A stretch of DNA of 64,000 bases from Chromobacterium aquaticum (GTDB lineage: Bacteria; Pseudomonadota; Gammaproteobacteria; Burkholderiales; Chromobacteriaceae). Shown piece by piece: positions 8,123-17,039 of this stretch (position 1 is its first letter; every line of letters begins with the position of its first letter). The stretch is taken from positions 1 to 64,000 of the forward strand of contig NZ_JAJOHW010000045.1 in assembly GCF_021129195.1 (NCBI RefSeq), read 5' to 3'. The translations under genes were made by a program, and so were the position numbers. Below the pieces are notes generated by a model that was given only the letters and a program-made list of their open reading frames with translations, was not told the DNA's origin and ran no database searches.

Positions 8123-9886
8123 ATGTTTAGTCAATCATTCGCATTTCTGCAAAAAATCGGCAAGGCGCTGATGCTGCCAGTGGCCGTGCTGCCGGTAGCC
8201 GGCCTGCTGCTGGGCATAGGCGCCACCGATTTCCACACCCAGAGCAGCGTCGCGCTGGCCATTCTGTCGCTGATGAAGAACTCCGGCGACGTGATCTTCG
8301 GCAATCTGCCGCTGATCTTCGCCGTGGGCGTGGCGCTGGGCTTTACCGAAAACGACGGCGTGGCGGCGATCGCCGCGGTGATCGGCCACCTGGTCACCAC
8401 CGTCACCCTGGGGGTGATGGCCGGACTGATGGGGGTCAAGCCCGACACCATCATGGGTCTGCCGTCGATACAGACCGGCGTGTTCGGCGGCATTCTCGCC
8501 GGCGGCCTGGCGGCGTATATGTTCAACCGCTATTACCGGATCAAGCTGCCCGAATACCTGGGCTTCTTCGCCGGCAAGCGCTTCGTGCCCATCGTCACCG
8601 CCATCAGCGCCATCGTGCTGGGCGTGGCGCTGTCCTTCATCTGGCCGCCGATAGGCAATGCCATCAAGAGCTTCTCGCAGTGGGCCGCGGTCAGCGACCC
8701 GCGCACCGCCGCCACCGTCTACGGCTTCGTCGAGCGCCTGCTGCTGCCCTTCGGCCTGCACCACATCTGGAACGTGCCCTTCTTCTTTGAAATCGGCGCC
8801 TTCCCCGACCCGGTCAGCGGCAAGATGATACACGGCGACATCAACCGCTTCTTCGCCGGCGATCCGACCGCCGGCATCCTGTCCGGCGCCTTCCTGTTCA
8901 AGATGTTCGGCCTGCCGGCCGCGGCCATCGCCATCTGGCATTCGGCCAAGCCGGAAAACCGCGTCAAGGTCGGCGGCATCATGATTTCCGCAGCGCTGAC
9001 CTCCTTTTTGACCGGCATCACCGAACCGATCGAATTCTCCTTCCTGTTCGTCGCGCCGGTGCTGTACTTCCTCCATGCCTGCCTGGCCGCGTCGGCGCAG
9101 TTCATCGCCAACACCCTGGACATGCACATGGGCTTCACCTTCTCCCAGGGCGGCATCGATTACCTGATGTTCAACCTGTTCGGCGACAAGGCCAAGCATG
9201 CCTGGTACGTGCTCATCCTCGGCCCGATCTACGCGGGCATCTATTACGGCGTGTTCCGCTTCGTCATCGCCAAGTTCAACCTGAAAACCCCGGGCCGCGA
9301 GGACGAAAGCGCCGAAGCCAGCGTGGAGCTGAGCGAGGACGCGCGCGCGCGCGAACTGGTGCTGGCCTTTGGCGGCCGCTCCAATATCAGCAGCCTGGAC
9401 GCCTGCATCACCCGGCTGCGCATCGCGGTGAAAACGCCGGCCATGGTGAATCAGGCCAAGCTCAAGAGCATGGGCGCGTCCGGCGTGGTGGTGGTGGGCA
9501 ACGGCATCCAGGCCATCTTCGGCCCGCAGTCGGAAAACCTGAAGACCGATATGGAAATCTATCTGCGCAGCGCCGGCGCGGATGCCGAACTCGACGCCCC
9601 GGCCAGCGCGCCGGCTCCGGCGCCGCAGGCGGCGACGCCGATGCCCGCGGCCGATCAGGGCCAGGCGGCGGCGCTGCGCCAGGCCTTGGGCGGCGCGGCC
9701 AAGCTGGCCAAGGTGGAAGCCATCGCTCATACCCGCTTGCGGGTGGAACTGAAACCGGGCTCCCAGCTCAATCAGGACGCCGCGCGCGCCGCCGGCGTGG
9801 TGGCGATGCTGGAAGTCTCCCCCGGCGTCTGGCATTTGATCGTCGGCGATCAGGCCGCGGCCCTGGCTCAGGCACTGCAAAGCTGA
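8123..9886 (+). CDS. nagE: N-acetylglucosamine PTS EIICB transporter with a second, degenerate EIIB domain
   Basis: Inner-membrane permease that imports and phosphorylates GlcNAc. 587 residues. The EIIC domain (1-390) begins [24 protein letters not shown] and has [22 protein letters not shown], as in the glucose/GlcNAc family. A first EIIB domain (about 405-490) has the phospho-Cys motif LDACITRLR (Cys about 428). After an Ala/Pro linker a second EIIB-like domain (about 510-587) reads [10 protein letters not shown], with Ala in place of the Cys. It follows nagF by 82 bp; the pair forms a complete PTS. Confidence 0.93.
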   Translation: MFSQSFAFLQKIGKALMLPVAVLPVAGLLLGIGATDFHTQSSVALAILSLMKNSGDVIFGNLPLIFAVGVALGFTENDGVAAIAAVIGHLVTTVTLGVMAGLMGVKPDTIMGLPSIQTGVFGGILAGGLAAYMFNRYYRIKLPEYLGFFAGKRFVPIVTAISAIVLGVALSFIWPPIGNAIKSFSQWAAVSDPRTAATVYGFVERLLLPFGLHHIWNVPFFFEIGAFPDPVSGKMIHGDINRFFAGDPTAGILSGAFLFKMFGLPAAAIAIWHSAKPENRVKVGGIMISAALTSFLTGITEPIEFSFLFVAPVLYFLHACLAASAQFIANTLDMHMGFTFSQGGIDYLMFNLFGDKAKHAWYVLILGPIYAGIYYGVFRFVIAKFNLKTPGREDESAEASVELSEDARARELVLAFGGRSNISSLDACITRLRIAVKTPAMVNQAKLKSMGASGVVVVGNGIQAIFGPQSENLKTDMEIYLRSAGADAELDAPASAPAPAPQAATPMPAADQGQAAALRQALGGAAKLAKVEAIAHTRLRVELKPGSQLNQDAARAAGVVAMLEVSPGVWHLIVGDQAAALAQALQS

Positions 9887-9913
9887 GTCAGCCGCAAGCC
9901 TTCCTGCCATGCC

Positions 9914-9941
9914 AAACGCCAGCGCTCGCGCTGGCGTTTTT
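9914..9941. terminator. Terminator between nagE and cfa
   Basis: Stem AACGCCAGCG / CGCTGGCGTT followed by TTT on the plus strand; it sits between converging genes and may serve both. Confidence 0.88.
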
Positions 9942-9946
9942 GCTGC

Positions 9947-11149
9947 CTAGCGCGCGACCCGCACGCCTCCCGCCACGCCGCCACGACTGAACAGTATCTG
10001 CCACAGCTGCAGATCCCGGGCGCGAAACGCGCCGGCGCAAGCGCACAGATAGTATTCGAACATGCGCCGGAAGCGTTCCGAGTAAGCGGCGGACAGCTGC
10101 GGCCAAGCCCGGCGGAAGCGCTGCAGCCAGGCCATCAGGGTCAGATCGTAATCGGCGCCGAAGTTGTGCCAGTCCTCCATCACCCAGTCCGGCTCGCTGG
10201 CGCGGGCGATCTGGCTGGCCGACGGCAGGCAGCCGCCGGGGAAAATATAGCGGTTGATCCAGGGATCCACGCGCAGGCCGGCACGCAGCGAGCCTATCGT
10301 ATGCAGCAGGAACAGCCCGTCCGGCTTGAGGTTCTTCCTCGCGATCGAGAAATAAGAAGCGTAGTTGCGCGGCCCGACATGCTCGAACATGCCGACAGAC
10401 ACGATGCGATCCGCCTGCAATCGCAGTTGGCGGTAGTCCTGCAGACGGATGTCCACATCCAGCCCCTCGCAATGCCGCCGCGCCAGTTCCAGCTGCTGCG
10501 CCGAAATCGTCACCCCGGTCACCTGAACCCCGTAATGGCGCGCAGCGTAAGCGGCCAGGCCGCCCCAGCCGCAGCCGATGTCCAGCACATGCATGCCGGC
10601 TGTCAGGCGCAATTTATCGCAGATCAGCCGCAGCTTGGCTTCCTGGGCCTCCTCCAGCGTCGCCGCCTGTTTCCAATAAGCGCAGGAATACTGCAGATGC
10701 GGGTCCAGCATCGCCAGGAACAAGTCGTTGCCCAGGTCGTAATGGCGCCGACCGACCCGGCGCGCCCGGCTTGGCGATTGCAAGTTGAACAAGCGCGCGG
10801 CGCAGGCGTGCAGCAGCTCGCGGACGCCGCGCGGCAGAGCTTGCTCCAGGCCGGCGCGCAAAACCCGATGGAAGAATGCGTCCAGCTGCTCGCAGTCCCA
10901 CCAGCCGTCCATATAGCTCTCCCCCAGGCCCAAAGAACCCTGGGCCAGCACGCGACGGAAGAAATCGGGATGGAACACCTTGATGTCGTGGCCATGCCGG
11001 CCATTGACCGCGATGCCGGCCTGGGCCAGCAAATCGGCTACCGCTCGGTAGCCGGGACTCCGCGACGCGGCGGCGCGGCGGCGCGGTTCTCGAGACAGGA
11101 TGAATTCATGCGGCCTCCATGGCTTGCGCCACAATGGTGTTGAACTCAT
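9947..11149 (-). CDS. cfa: Cyclopropane-fatty-acyl-phospholipid synthase
   Basis: Adds a methylene from S-adenosylmethionine across double bonds of membrane lipid acyl chains, usually in stationary phase or acid stress. 400 residues, close to the E. coli enzyme. Seen: an N-terminal helical domain with LGLGESYMDGWWDCEQLDAF, RRHYDLGNDLF, the SAM-binding motif VLDIGCGWGGLA, GVTISAQQLE, and VSVGMFEHVGPRNY with the usual active-site Glu-His. It is a single gene; the start at 11149 was chosen as the first ATG, and ATG 11109 (MNSC frame is opposite strand) is not an alternative. Confidence 0.94.
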   Translation of the reverse strand: MSSTPLWRKPWRPHEFILSREPRRRAAASRSPGYRAVADLLAQAGIAVNGRHGHDIKVFHPDFFRRVLAQGSLGLGESYMDGWWDCEQLDAFFHRVLRAGLEQALPRGVRELLHACAARLFNLQSPSRARRVGRRHYDLGNDLFLAMLDPHLQYSCAYWKQAATLEEAQEAKLRLICDKLRLTAGMHVLDIGCGWGGLAAYAARHYGVQVTGVTISAQQLELARRHCEGLDVDIRLQDYRQLRLQADRIVSVGMFEHVGPRNYASYFSIARKNLKPDGLFLLHTIGSLRAGLRVDPWINRYIFPGGCLPSASQIARASEPDWVMEDWHNFGADYDLTLMAWLQRFRRAWPQLSAAYSERFRRMFEYYLCACAGAFRARDLQLWQILFSRGGVAGGVRVAR

Positions 11150-11263
11150 GCAGCGCTCACGGCGAGGCTGCGCGGCAAAGACAAGCTATCCTTGCGCCCG
11201 GCTTGTTATTGGCTCCGTGACAGGAGGAGATGCGCCGCCGCCGGATGGCGGCGCGATGGCGGA

Positions 11264-12058
11264 TTACAACTCGAACAACTCGCGCAGATGGCGTGCCACG
11301 CCGGCTTCGCGATTGCTGCCTATGCGCGGCACCTGCGGCAGTTGCTCGGCCAGCCGCGGCTGGGCATTGCTCATCATCCGCGGATGGCCGGCGGTCTGCA
11401 GCAACTCGATATCGTTCTGACCGTCGCCAAAAGCCAGGCAATGCGCCTTGTCCAGGCCCAGGTCCGACAGCACCAGTTCCAGCGCGTGGCCCTTGGACAC
11501 GCCGGGCGCCATCACTTCCAGGCAGTCGTCAGCCGAGAAGGTGATGTAAAGCTCATCGCCAAAGGCCTGGTGCAACTTGCGCTCGACCTCCAGCAAATGC
11601 GCGTGCTCGCCGATATAGAGCACTTTGCCGACGCCCGCGCCGCTATGCCCGGCCAGATCGGCCACTTGATAGCGCAGTCCGGAATCGGCATGGAAATTGA
11701 GCAGGTACTGGCAGGGTTGATCGATCAGCCAGCCATCGTCCAGATAGAAGTTCAGCACCGTGCCGGCGGCGAACTCCGGCTGCGCCAGCCGGCGCACCAG
11801 CGCGGGATCGATATCCTGGCGATGCACCAGCTTGTCGTCGGGATCATGCACCCGCGCGCCATTGGAGGTGATCAGGTGGGCGCGGATGCCCAAGGCCTGG
11901 CGGATGCCCTGCACGTCCAGATAGTGGCGGCCGGTAGCGATGGCGAAACGCACGCCGCGCGCTTGCAGCGCCTGCAAGGTGCTGGCGGTGAACGGGTCCA
12001 CCGCGTGATTGGGGTCAAGCAAGGTGCCATCCAGATCGGATGCGATGAAGTAGTACAC
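11264..12058 (-). CDS. HAD-superfamily phosphatase, Cof type
   Basis: 264 residues. Motif I is ASDLDGTLLDPNH with both nucleophilic aspartates; motif II lies in FAIATGRHY; motif IV is LAFGDGQNDIELL. The large cap between them places it in the Cof (C2B) group, which dephosphorylates sugar phosphates, flavin phosphates or pyridoxal phosphate. GTG 12058 is chosen because GGGAG lies about 8 bases before it and it begins exactly at the conserved YYFIASDLDG start; a longer open frame upstream looks non-coding. Confidence 0.88.
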   Translation of the reverse strand: MYYFIASDLDGTLLDPNHAVDPFTASTLQALQARGVRFAIATGRHYLDVQGIRQALGIRAHLITSNGARVHDPDDKLVHRQDIDPALVRRLAQPEFAAGTVLNFYLDDGWLIDQPCQYLLNFHADSGLRYQVADLAGHSGAGVGKVLYIGEHAHLLEVERKLHQAFGDELYITFSADDCLEVMAPGVSKGHALELVLSDLGLDKAHCLAFGDGQNDIELLQTAGHPRMMSNAQPRLAEQLPQVPRIGSNREAGVARHLRELFEL

Positions 12059-12171
12059 CGTCAAACTCCCGCGACAACAGAAGCCCTCAGTATACGCCCG
12101 CCGCAAGGCGCTGCCCAATATTGAAAGCGGGCGCTCGCATGGACTGATCAGAACCATGCGCCGCCCCGCCA

Positions 12172-12531
12172 TCACGCCGCCGGCGCCGCTTCCCCGCCAA
12201 ACTGCTCATAGGCCTGCAAGGCTTCCGCCGCCGTCATCAGCGACGGACCGCCGCCCATATAGATGGCCACTTGCAGCATCTCCATGAATTCGGCGCGGCC
12301 GCAGCCCAGTTCCACCAGCGCCTTGGCATGGAAGGCCAGACAGCCGTGGCAGCGGTTGGCGATGCCTATCGCCAGCGCGATCAGCTCCTTGGTCTGGTTC
12401 GACAAGGCGCCGTCGGCATGCGCGGCGCGGCTCATCTGGCCGAAGCCTTTCAGGGTTTCCGGAATCTCCTTGCGCAGCTTGCTCAACTCCGCGCTCAGTT
12501 CCACGCTCAAATCAGGGTAATGCTGGCTCAT
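12172..12531 (-). CDS. Carboxymuconolactone decarboxylase-family (AhpD-like) protein
   Basis: 119 residues. The CMD domain has the redox pair in NRCHGCLAFHAKALVELG, the CxxC-x6-H pattern of AhpD-type alkylhydroperoxidases. These proteins usually reduce peroxides with a thiol partner. ATG 12531 is preferred over ATG 12537 because AAGGAG directly abuts the latter and sits 6 bases before the former. A perfect inverted repeat, likely an operator, lies just upstream. Many homologues are uncharacterised. Confidence 0.85.
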   Translation of the reverse strand: MSQHYPDLSVELSAELSKLRKEIPETLKGFGQMSRAAHADGALSNQTKELIALAIGIANRCHGCLAFHAKALVELGCGRAEFMEMLQVAIYMGGGPSLMTAAEALQAYEQFGGEAAPAA

Positions 12532-12550
12532 GTCCATCTCCTTAACATAA

Positions 12551-12579
12551 CAATATATATTATATTTAACTATATATTG
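12551..12579. promoter_or_regulatory. Inverted repeat (probable operator) before the AhpD-like gene
   Basis: CAATATATA-N11-TATATATTG, perfect 9-bp arms in an AT-rich island within a GC-rich chromosome, 20 bp upstream of the start codon. The spacing and symmetry suit a dimeric repressor; no regulator is adjacent. Confidence 0.5.
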
Positions 12580-12602
12580 AATGGCAAGCCAATACGCAAT
12601 GC

Positions 12603-12632
12603 AAAAAGCCGAACTCGATGAGTTCGGCTTTT
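12603..12632 (-). terminator. Terminator of the tRNA-Phe operon
   Basis: AAAGCCGAAC / GTTCGGCTTT stem; on the minus strand it follows the second tRNA and ends in a T run. Confidence 0.88.
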
Positions 12633-12640
12633 CAGGTATC

Positions 12641-12716
12641 TGGTGGCCAGTCGCGGAATCGAACCACGGACACGCGGATTTTCAATCCGCTGCTCTACCA
12701 ACTGAGCTAACTGGCC
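12641..12716 (-). tRNA. tRNA-Phe (GAA), distal copy
   Basis: 76 bases including an encoded CCA. Acceptor stem GGCCAGT/ACTGGCC, D-loop AGCTCAGTTGGTAGAGC, anticodon loop TTGAAAA (GAA) and T-loop GGTTCGATTCC are all intact. Identical to the copy at 12742. Confidence 0.97.
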
Positions 12717-12741
12717 GACGGGTGCTGATGCAAGGCGGTGA

Positions 12742-12817
12742 TGGTGGCCAGTCGCGGAATCGAACCACGGACACGCGGATTTTCAATCCGCTGCTCTACC
12801 AACTGAGCTAACTGGCC
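12742..12817 (-). tRNA. tRNA-Phe (GAA), promoter-proximal copy
   Basis: Identical in all 76 bases to its neighbour, 25 bp away. It lies directly downstream of a sigma-70 promoter at 12853-12881, so both are probably cut from one transcript. Confidence 0.97.
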
Positions 12818-12852
12818 ATCACTGCTGCGCTGTCGCGCCGTCAGAGCCACGC

Positions 12853-12881
12853 ATTTAATCAGAGGACGTTAGCCGCGTCAA
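12853..12881 (-). promoter_or_regulatory. Sigma-70 promoter of the tRNA-Phe pair
   Basis: Minus strand: TTGACG, 17-bp spacer, TTAAAT, with a GC-rich stretch after the -10 as in stable-RNA promoters. Confidence 0.75.
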
Positions 12882-12969
12882 GGAATAATTGCAAAAAAAC
12901 GGGCGGCTGCGGCGCGGGAAAAATAAGCGAGCCAGCCGTCGGAAACGACTAGCCCGCCGGATCAAAGAC

Positions 12970-13614
12970 TTAGATCGCGTCCGGCTGCAGGGACGGGTGA
13001 GCTGCCGCAAAAGCCGGCACTTGCTCCAGCGCGTCCGCGACGCGGACGATGTGCGGATACGCGGTCAGATCCAGGCCGAAGCGATGGGCGCTGAACACCT
13101 GCGGCAGCAGGCAGACATCGGCCAGCGTCGGCTGCTCGCCCGCCGCGTAGCGGCCAGGCGCTGCCGCCAGCTGCTGTTCCAGCGCGGCGAAGCCGGTCTG
13201 AATCCAGTGACGTATCCACTGCGCCTTGCCCTCTTCATCCTTGCCGTACTCGGTCTGCAGATATTTGCCGACCCGGGTGTTCTGCAAGGGATGGATGTCG
13301 GCGGCGATCGCCAAGGCCAGCGCGCGCACCCGCGCCCGCTCTGCCGGAGCGGACGGCAACAGCCGCGGCGTATCCGGATAGGCCTCGTCCAGGTATTCGC
13401 AGATCGCCAGGGACTGCGCGATCTTGACCCCGCCGTCGTCCAGCAACGGCACCAGCCCCTGCGGATTGATGGCCAGATACTCGGGGCTTTGCTGCTCGCC
13501 CTTGAGCAGATTGATCGGCTGATAGCGGTAATCCAGCCCTTTCAGATTCAGCGCGATGCGCACCCGGTAGGCGGCGCTGGAACGGAAATAGCCGTACAAC
13601 ACGCGCTCAACCAT
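12970..13614 (-). CDS. maiA: Maleylacetoacetate isomerase
   Basis: Zeta-class glutathione transferase converting maleylacetoacetate to fumarylacetoacetate in tyrosine breakdown. 214 residues. The thioredoxin-like half has YGYFRSSAAYRVRIALNLK with the zeta-class SSxxxR signature, then INPQGLVPLLDDG and QSLAICEYLDE; the helical half ends in DVCLLPQVFSAHRFG. It overlaps the upstream fahA by 8 bp, so the two are translated together. Confidence 0.95.
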   Translation of the reverse strand: MVERVLYGYFRSSAAYRVRIALNLKGLDYRYQPINLLKGEQQSPEYLAINPQGLVPLLDDGGVKIAQSLAICEYLDEAYPDTPRLLPSAPAERARVRALALAIAADIHPLQNTRVGKYLQTEYGKDEEGKAQWIRHWIQTGFAALEQQLAAAPGRYAAGEQPTLADVCLLPQVFSAHRFGLDLTAYPHIVRVADALEQVPAFAAAHPSLQPDAI

Positions 13615-14590
13615 GTTTCACCACCATCTGCTCGATGGCGCCGAAGACGCTGGCGCCGGTGGCGTCCTTCATTTCGATGCGCACGCGGTCGCCCACTTTC
13701 ATGAACGGGGTCGTCGGCGCGCCGCTCTCTATGGTCTCTATCATCCGCTGTTCCGCCAGGCAGCAGGAGCCGACGCTGCGGTCATGATTGGACACGGTGC
13801 CGGAACCGATGATGGAGCCGGCGGCCAGCTCGCGGGTCTTGGCCACGTGCGCCACCAGTTGCGGGAAGCTGAACTGCATTTCCACGCCGGCGTTGGGATG
13901 GCCGTAAGGCGCGCCGTTGTATTCCACCAGCAGCGGCAGATGCGCCTTGCCGTCGCGCCAGGCGGCGCCCAATTCGTCCGGGGTCACCGCCACCGGCGAG
14001 AACGCCGTGGCCGGCTTGCTCTGGAAGAAGCCGAAGCCCTTGGCCAATTCATTGGGAATCAGATTGCGCAGGCTGACGTCGTTGACCAGCATCAGCAGGC
14101 GGATCTGGCCAGCGCAGGCGGCGGCGTCGGCGCCCAGCGGCACGTCGCCGGTGATCACCGCCACCTCGCCCTCAAAGTCCAGGCCCCAGGCCTCGTCGCG
14201 CAGCGGAATCGGCGCCAGCGGCGGCAGGAAGGCGTCGGAGCCGCCCTGGTACATCAGCGGATCATGGTAGAAGCTGGCCGGCACCTCGGCGCCGCGCGCC
14301 TTGCGCACCAGTTCGACATGGTTCAGATAAGCGCTGCCGTCCGCCCATTGATAGGCGCGCGGCAATGGGCTGTGGCAGCGCTGCGGCTCGAACGGGAAGG
14401 CGCCCGGCACCTCGCCGTCGTTAAGCGCGGCGTAGACCTCCTGCAAGCGCGGCGCCAGCGCGTCCCAGCTATCCAGCGCCTGCTGCAAGCCGGCGGCGAT
14501 CTGCGGCACCGCCACCGCGCGGGACAGGTCGCGGCTGACGACCAGCAGTTGGCCGTCGCGGGTTTGATTCTGATATGTGGCGAGTTTCAT
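13607..14590 (-). CDS. fahA: Fumarylacetoacetate hydrolase family protein
   Basis: Probably the last step of tyrosine catabolism, splitting fumarylacetoacetate to fumarate and acetoacetate. 327 residues. Seen: SFYHDPLMYQGGSD, LDFEGEVAVITGDVP (metal-binding Glu pair), LVNDVSLRNLIP, and TRELAAGSIIGSGTVSN. Operon position with maiA and hmgA supports this substrate over other FAH-family reactions such as acylpyruvate hydrolysis. It is shorter than the mammalian enzyme and of the type common in proteobacterial tyrosine clusters. Confidence 0.9.
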   Translation of the reverse strand: MKLATYQNQTRDGQLLVVSRDLSRAVAVPQIAAGLQQALDSWDALAPRLQEVYAALNDGEVPGAFPFEPQRCHSPLPRAYQWADGSAYLNHVELVRKARGAEVPASFYHDPLMYQGGSDAFLPPLAPIPLRDEAWGLDFEGEVAVITGDVPLGADAAACAGQIRLLMLVNDVSLRNLIPNELAKGFGFFQSKPATAFSPVAVTPDELGAAWRDGKAHLPLLVEYNGAPYGHPNAGVEMQFSFPQLVAHVAKTRELAAGSIIGSGTVSNHDRSVGSCCLAEQRMIETIESGAPTTPFMKVGDRVRIEMKDATGASVFGAIEQMVVKHG

Positions 14591-14660
14591 CTTCTATTCT
14601 TTCTGCAGCTGGGCAGCTGAAATTCCAGTGATACGGTATGACATCCACGACATCGCCTGA

Positions 14661-14769
14661 GCGCTATCGCGTCGCGAGCAAGCCGAGGTCGGCGGGAGAA
14701 GCGCAGCGGTACAAATGGTACCGCGAGCATCGCAGCGCCGAGATCGGCTTGCGCAGCAGCGATAACGCC
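14661..14769. repeat. Long imperfect inverted repeat between hmgA and fahA
   Basis: Arms of about 32 bases at either end (GCTATCGC...CAAGCCGAGGTCGGCG against CGCCGAGATCGGCTTG...GCGATAACGC) flank an inner hairpin GCGGTAC-aaatg-GTACCGC. The transcript would fold into one long stem in the 185-bp gap. It may set relative expression or protect RNA ends. It resembles the window's dispersed repeats in layout but lacks their ends. Confidence 0.75.
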
Positions 14770-14775
14770 AGGCGA

Positions 14776-15906
14776 CTAGGGCTTGGGTTTCCAGCTATCC
14801 ACATACTGGGCCCACTCCACCTCCGGCATCTGCGGCCCCTGCTCCAGCGCATCGCGCGCGTCTATCATCACCGCCACTTCGTCGGTGAAGGTCTTGGGAT
14901 CCGTCATCGCCTTGGCGAAGGCCTTGGGATGCGGCCCGTGGGTGAAGCCGGCCGGATGGAAGGTCAGCATGCCCGGCTTGATATTGTCGCGGCTGAAGAA
15001 GTCGCCGGCGTGATAGAAGATCACTTCGTCGTAATCGTCGTTGTTGTGATAGAACGGCACCTTCAGCGCGCCCGGATCGGACTCGATCGGCCGCGGCACG
15101 AAGGTGCAGATCACGAAACCGTCGGCGACGAAGGTGGTGTGCGCCGACGGCGGCAAGTGATAACGGTGGCTCATCAGCGGCCGGATGTCGCGCCAGTTGA
15201 TGCGCGCCACCGAGTGATTGCCGTGCCAGCCCACCGCGTCCAGCGGATTGAACGGATAAGTCACCGTGGACAGCGCGCCGCGGCGCTTGATCACCACCTG
15301 CCACTCGTCCTCGGTCTGCTGCGCGCGGAAGGCGTCGTCTATCGCCGGCACGTCCAGCATCGCCTCGTCGAAAATGGCGTGCGGCCCGACCAGGCCTTTA
15401 TCCGGCAACTGGTAAGCGCCGTTGCTGGCCTCGATCAGCAGCATGGTGGTGGGCGCCGCCGGCTCGATGCGCCAGCTGGTGGAGCGCGGCATCAGGATAT
15501 AGTCGCCGTCTCGATAGCTCAGGTGGCCGTAATCGCAAAACAGCTCGCCGCTGCCGGCGTGGATGAACAGCATGTCGTCGCCGTCGCCGTTGCGGAACAA
15601 CTGAGTCATCGCCTGATCCACGCTCCAGATGCGCAGCTTGCACTGCGCATTGTGCAACACCAGCGGCGCGGCCCAGGGCGCGGCGACGTTCTTGGGCAAC
15701 TCATTCAGATCAAAGGCGCGCGGGCGCAGCGGACCTTCCCAGGCGCTCCAGCCGGTGGGCGGATGCTTGTGGTGCAGATGGGTGGCCGGACCGAAGAAGC
15801 CGCTGCGGCCCACTTCGCGCTCATAAATGGCCTCGCTCGGGAAATCGGCGTGGGCCTGGCGCGAGACGGTGCCTTCGCGGTGGGGGTACTGAATCCATTT
15901 ACGCAT
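14776..15906 (-). CDS. hmgA: Homogentisate 1,2-dioxygenase
   Basis: Iron dioxygenase that opens the homogentisate ring to maleylacetoacetate. 376 residues, shorter than the 430-450 of the Pseudomonas or human form, but of a known compact bacterial type. Seen: GFFGPATHLHHKHPPTGW, DGDDMLFIHAGSGELFCDYG, and near the C-terminus NNDDYDEVIFYHAGDFF plus HPAGFTHGPHPKAF, carrying the His/Glu metal ligands. It lies 59 bp after hpd and before fahA-maiA on the same strand, completing the pathway. Confidence 0.92.
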   Translation of the reverse strand: MRKWIQYPHREGTVSRQAHADFPSEAIYEREVGRSGFFGPATHLHHKHPPTGWSAWEGPLRPRAFDLNELPKNVAAPWAAPLVLHNAQCKLRIWSVDQAMTQLFRNGDGDDMLFIHAGSGELFCDYGHLSYRDGDYILMPRSTSWRIEPAAPTTMLLIEASNGAYQLPDKGLVGPHAIFDEAMLDVPAIDDAFRAQQTEDEWQVVIKRRGALSTVTYPFNPLDAVGWHGNHSVARINWRDIRPLMSHRYHLPPSAHTTFVADGFVICTFVPRPIESDPGALKVPFYHNNDDYDEVIFYHAGDFFSRDNIKPGMLTFHPAGFTHGPHPKAFAKAMTDPKTFTDEVAVMIDARDALEQGPQMPEVEWAQYVDSWKPKP

Positions 15907-15965
15907 GGTGAGTCCTTCAAGCCCGCCGTCGGAACGGCGGGCATCGCATGGATGAACAGCGGGCT

Positions 15966-17039
15966 TTAAATGACGCCGCGGCGAATCTGGTCTTCTTCGA
16001 TCGACTCGAACAGCGCGCGGAAGTTGCCCTCGCCAAAGCCCTCGTTGCCCTTGCGCTGGATGATCTCGAAGAAGATCGGACCGATCACGGTTTCGGTGAA
16101 GATCTGCAGCAGGATGCCGGCGCCGTCCACCGGCGCGCCGTCCACCAGGATATGGTTCTTGTGCAAGCGCGCCAGATCCTCGCCATGGCCCGGCACCCGG
16201 GTGTCCACTTTTTCATAATAAGTGTCCGGAGTGTCCAGGAAGCGGGTGCCGGCGGCCTTCAAGGTTTCCACGGTGTGGTAGATGTCGCGGGTGGTCAGCG
16301 CGATGTGCTGGATGCCTTCGCCATGGTATTCGCGCAGGAATTCCTCGATCTGGCTCTTGTCGTCGGAGGATTCGTTGATCGGGATGCGAATCTTGCCGCA
16401 GGGGCTGGTCATCGCCTGGGACACCAGGCCGGTGAGCTTGCCCTCGATGTCGAAATAGCGGATTTCGCGGAAATTGGCGATATCGGTGTAGAAACCCGCC
16501 CACTTGGCCATATTGCCGCGGAAGACATTGTGGGTCAGGTGATCGATCTCATACAGGCCCACGCCTTGGGGATGCTGATCCACGCCGTCCAGCGGCAGGA
16601 AGTCCACATCGTAAATGCTGTGCTCCGGACCGTAGCGGTCGACGAAATACAGCGCCGAGCCGCCAATGCCTTCCACCGCCGGGATGTTCAGCTCCATGAA
16701 GCCGATCGGACGTTCGTACTTCTTGGCGCCATGGGCCAGCGCGTATTCATAGGCCTTGGCCGCGTCCTTGACCCGCCACGCCATCGCACAAGCGGACGGG
16801 CCGTGCTCGTGGCCGAAGGCCTTGGCCGGCTGCGACGACTCGCCGTTCAGAATGAAGTTGATGTCGCCCTGACGGAACAGGCTGACGTTCTTGCTGCGAT
16901 GGCGCGCCACTTCGCTGAAGCCCAGCGACAAAAACAGCGCTTTGAGCTTGGCGATGCCATCTTCAGTGGGGGCGGTGTACTCGACGAATTCAAAACCGTC
17001 GGTGGCCAGGGGGTTTTGCAGCATGGTTTCCATTTTCAT
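15966..17039 (-). CDS. hpd: 4-hydroxyphenylpyruvate dioxygenase
   Basis: Converts 4-hydroxyphenylpyruvate to homogentisate, feeding hmgA. 357 residues with two vicinal-oxygen-chelate modules. N-terminal: GFEFVEYTAPTEDGIAKLKA. C-terminal iron site: YEIDHLTHNVFRGNM, then EGIQHIALTTRDI and ILLQIFTETVIGPIFFEIIQRKG. ATG 17039 was chosen over ATG 17138 because AGGAG sits 7 bases before it and the protein then starts MKMETM as family members do. An Lrp/AsnC gene diverges 505 bp upstream. Confidence 0.95.
   Translation of the reverse strand: MKMETMLQNPLATDGFEFVEYTAPTEDGIAKLKALFLSLGFSEVARHRSKNVSLFRQGDINFILNGESSQPAKAFGHEHGPSACAMAWRVKDAAKAYEYALAHGAKKYERPIGFMELNIPAVEGIGGSALYFVDRYGPEHSIYDVDFLPLDGVDQHPQGVGLYEIDHLTHNVFRGNMAKWAGFYTDIANFREIRYFDIEGKLTGLVSQAMTSPCGKIRIPINESSDDKSQIEEFLREYHGEGIQHIALTTRDIYHTVETLKAAGTRFLDTPDTYYEKVDTRVPGHGEDLARLHKNHILVDGAPVDGAGILLQIFTETVIGPIFFEIIQRKGNEGFGEGNFRALFESIEEDQIRRGVI

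Noticed and set aside
6367-8124. 585-codon minus-strand open frame over nagF
   Set aside because: nagF has three intact PTS domains with active histidines; the opposite frame has no motif.
9888-10472. Alternative minus-strand frame over the cfa gene
   Set aside because: It lacks any motif, while the overlapping frame contains the full SAM-binding and active-site motifs of cyclopropane synthase.
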